DNA of 7,530 bases from an uncultured Lachnospiraceae bacterium. Lineage in GTDB: Bacteria > Bacillota_A > Clostridia > Lachnospirales > Lachnospiraceae. Numbering within the stretch: the stretch's first letter is position 1; the number at the start of each line of letters is the position of its first letter. The stretch lies in contig CACYDL010000116.1 of assembly GCA_902773195.1 (NCBI GenBank), positions 1-7,530 on the forward strand, written 5' to 3'. This document shows, piece by piece, positions 5,821-7,530 of the stretch. A model generated the notes under the pieces. The model had not been told where the DNA came from. It was given only the letters and a program-made list of their open reading frames with translations, and made no database searches. The position numbers were made by a program, and so were the translations under genes.

Positions 5821-6600
5821 CTACAAGAAAAGCCGCTCCGCGTTGTCCCATGTCACTTTTTCCACTTCCTCCGGGCTGACGTTTTTGATCTTCGCGACCG
5901 CCCGTACCACCTCCGGGAGATTCAGGGACGTGTTTCTCGTGCCCCGCCGGCTCTCCGGCGGCAGGTAGGGACAGTCCGTCTCCAGAAGCAGCGCCGAAAG
6001 AGGCATCCCGGCGACCACCTTCTTCAGCTTTTTGGAGGTCGCGTAGGTGAGCACGCCTCCGATGCCGAGATAAAAGCCCATCTCCCGGTAGACCTTCGCC
6101 TGCTCGAGGGAGCCCGGATAGGCGTGAATGACGCCCTTCCGCGGCGCCTCCCTCCCCCGGCCGCTGCCGTATTTCTCCGCGATGACGGCCATGGTGTCCG
6201 CGGCCGCCGTCCGGGAATGCACGATGATGGGCTTTCCCGTATCCAGGGCCAGGTCGATCTGCCGGCGGAAGCCGTCCGCCTGGACCTCATGGGGCTCCAC
6301 GTCCCAGTGGTAATCCAGGCCGATCTCCCCGACCGCGACGATCTTCGGGTCGCTCAGCATCTCCCGTATCTCCGAGAGCACCTCCTCCGTAAGACCTCCG
6401 ACGTCGTCCGGATGCAGCCCGGCGGCGCCGTACACGAAATCGTACCGGTCCGCCAGCGCCTTCACGCGGGCGAGGCTGGCGGGCGTGGATCCGACGTCGA
6501 TGACGCGGCCGACCCCGCCGGCGGCAAGGCTCTCCAGAACCTCCTCCCGGTCTTCGTCGAACGCGTGATCGTCATAATGTGCGTGAGTGTCGAATATCAT
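5821..6600 (-). CDS. tatD: TatD-family metal-dependent hydrolase (DNase)
   Basis: Member of the TatD barrel family of divalent-metal deoxyribonucleases, acting on DNA ends in the cytosol in repair or DNA turnover; the exact substrate in this organism is unknown. It is 259 residues, typical of the family (about 255-265). The metal set is complete: DTHAHYDD (His6, His8), GEIGLDYHWD with Glu92, IIVHSR with His128, VIHAYPGS with His159, and LLLETDCPYLPP with Asp209. HAYPGS is a variant of the more usual HCFSGS. RRGTRNTS (218-225) and the C-terminal WDNAERLF are also typical. The ATG at 6600 follows AGAGG at a short four-base spacing. It follows metG, the arrangement known from Bacillus subtilis (metS-yabD), which supports the call. 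Family is certain. Confidence 0.96.
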   Translation of the reverse strand: MIFDTHAHYDDHAFDEDREEVLESLAAGGVGRVIDVGSTPASLARVKALADRYDFVYGAAGLHPDDVGGLTEEVLSEIREMLSDPKIVAVGEIGLDYHWDVEPHEVQADGFRRQIDLALDTGKPIIVHSRTAAADTMAVIAEKYGSGRGREAPRKGVIHAYPGSLEQAKVYREMGFYLGIGGVLTYATSKKLKKVVAGMPLSALLLETDCPYLPPESRRGTRNTSLNLPEVVRAVAKIKNVSPEEVEKVTWDNAERLFL

Positions 6601-6747
6601 GCCGCCTCTTCTGATCTGACAAGAGCAGAGCCCGTCCCCGACGAGGCCCTGCCCGTTTTACTGTTTTATCGCACAGGGAACGACGGTCCCCCTGCGTCCC
6701 CGCCGCGCGTTTCCTCCCGGAGGGAACGGCGGCTCCCCGCGTCTCCG
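6601..6747 (-). other. Structured GC-rich gap between metG and tatD
   Basis: This 147-base stretch has no recognisable gene. It holds three possible hairpins. One has arms 6623-6632 and 6645-6654 (10 pairs on minus-strand RNA, two of them G-U, with a 12-base loop). One has arms 6670-6678 and 6690-6696 (7 pairs with a two-base bulge). One has arms 6700-6705 and 6727-6732 (CCGCCG/CGGCGG) with an inner TTCC/GGAA pairing. None is followed by a clean T-run on the minus strand, so no strong metG terminator is present. The hairpin nearest tatD is followed by TTGTC, at most a weak terminator. A small AT-rich island (6655-6669, two TAAAAC copies on the minus strand) has no good -35/-10 pair. Confidence 0.5.
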
Positions 6748-7530
6748 TCAGCTGATGCCGGATCCCCCGGGGGTCTCCTTCTTCTCGGGAACCATGAGCG
6801 AGAGGGTGCCGTCCGGCATCTCCGCGCAGAGAATCATTCCCTGGGAGTCAAGTCCCGCCATCTTTCGCGGGGCGAGATTGACGACGACCATGACCTTCTT
6901 TCCGACCATCTGCTCCGGCGTGTACTGCGGCCTGAGCCCGGAGAGGATCTGAACGGTCCTGTCCCCGAGGTCCACCTGGCTGCAGAGAAGCTTCTTTGAT
7001 TTCTTTACTTCCTCGCACTTCAGGATCTCGCCGACCCGGAACTCGCACTTCGTGAAGTCGTCGTAGGTGCAGATCTCCCGGTGGTCGTAGAAGCCCTCCG
7101 GCACCTGTCCGTCCGGCGCGCCGGAGCCGCTCTCTTCCTTCGGAGCCTCCTCCTTCGCCCCGGCCTGCGCCTTCTTCGCCGCTTCGGCGGCCTCGGCCTC
7201 CTCGAGCTCCTTCAGGGTCGGAAGCCCCGCCGCCCGGCGCTGGTCGTCGATCTTCTCCATGACCTCCTCGAGCTTCAGCCTCTGGAACAGGATCTCCGGA
7301 TTTTCCGTCACTTTGTTCTCCTTCGGATAGTTGCCCGCGTGGAACAGCTCGTCGAAGGCGGGCGCCTGGGCGCCGATCTGGGCGAGGATCTTCTCCGCGG
7401 TCTCCGGCATGTAGGCGGAAAGGAGCGACGCGCCCGTCAGGATCCCGTCCAGCAGGTTGTAGAGCACGGTCTGCAGGCGGTCCTTCGCGGCCTCGTCCTT
7501 CGCGAGCTTCCACGGCTCGGTCTCGTCGAT
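6748..7530 (-). CDS. metG: Methionyl-tRNA synthetase, C-terminal part (5' end cut)
   Basis: Charges tRNA-Met with methionine (EC 6.1.1.10) in the cytosol. Only the last 260 residues are visible; the frame is open to the window edge, so the gene is cut by the boundary and not broken. It begins IDETEPWKLAKDE, the start of the anticodon-binding helical domain, followed by TVLYNLLDGI and AYMPETAEKIL (39-49). A flexible Ala/Glu/Lys-rich linker covers about 108-145. The Trbp111-like OB-fold tRNA-binding and dimerisation domain covers about 157-260: FRVGEILKCEEVKKSKKLL (164-182), VDLGD, QILSGLRPQY and VVNLAPRKMAG (216-226). This is the long dimeric MetG form. tatD follows after 147 bases, as in many Firmicutes. 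The catalytic HIGH and KMSKS motifs would lie outside the window. Confidence 0.96.
   Translation of the reverse strand: MDETEPWKLAKDEAAKDRLQTVLYNLLDGILTGASLLSAYMPETAEKILAQIGAQAPAFDELFHAGNYPKENKVTENPEILFQRLKLEEVMEKIDDQRRAAGLPTLKELEEAEAAEAAKKAQAGAKEEAPKEESGSGAPDGQVPEGFYDHREICTYDDFTKCEFRVGEILKCEEVKKSKKLLCSQVDLGDRTVQILSGLRPQYTPEQMVGKKVMVVVNLAPRKMAGLDSQGMILCAEMPDGTLSLMVPEKKETPGGSGIS

Noticed and set aside
6655..6696. Promoter for tatD in the AT-rich island (GATAAAA, TAAAAC repeat)
   Set aside because: The -10-like boxes match only four of six bases, and no -35-like hexamer lies 16-18 bases upstream.
6124..6999. A 291-residue open frame on the plus strand opposite tatD and metG
   Set aside because: Antisense to two well-identified genes and spanning their gap; no motif or start signal.
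5821..7530. A novel nuclease or defence system built around TatD
   Set aside because: TatD next to metG is a common housekeeping arrangement, and no toxin, sensor, reverse transcriptase or other defence partner is present.

Overview
The window looks like an ordinary chromosomal segment of a GC-rich Gram-positive anaerobe, most likely a clostridium of the Lachnospiraceae type. This is inferred from the metG-tatD pairing (a Firmicutes arrangement), the style of the adenine deaminase, TatD and GlgB sequences, and strong GGAGG-type ribosome binding sites. The species cannot be named from the sequence. All six genes lie on the minus strand, so transcription runs from high to low coordinates. Both edge genes are cut only by the window boundary.

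In order of transcription: the C-terminal third or so of methionyl-tRNA synthetase (metG, 7530-6748); a 147-base GC-rich gap full of possible hairpins; a TatD-family metal-dependent deoxyribonuclease (6600-5821); an 81-base leader; adenine deaminase (ade, 5739-4045); a family 1 glycoside hydrolase (4048-2750) whose ATG overlaps the ade stop as ATGA; a 105-base gap with a near-consensus vegetative promoter and a palindrome over its -35 box; the glycogen branching enzyme glgB (2644-659); a 167-base gap with a strong intrinsic terminator; and most of peptidyl-tRNA hydrolase (pth, 491 to the left edge).

Functionally the window mixes translation housekeeping (MetG, Pth), nucleic-acid or nucleobase metabolism (TatD, Ade) and carbohydrate metabolism (GH1, GlgB). 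ade and the GH1 gene are clearly coupled in translation. glgB looks like a self-contained transcription unit, with its own promoter 13 bases after the GH1 stop and its own terminator before pth. No convincing promoter was found for tatD, ade or pth, so metG-tatD-ade-GH1 may be one transcript.

No mobile element, CRISPR array, tRNA, rRNA or defence system is visible, and I see no sign of a new multi-gene system. The points most worth a second look are the ade-GH1 coupling, the glgB promoter/operator, a non-consensus residue next to a GlgB active-site motif, a Lys/Ala-rich GlgB tail, and the structured leaders.
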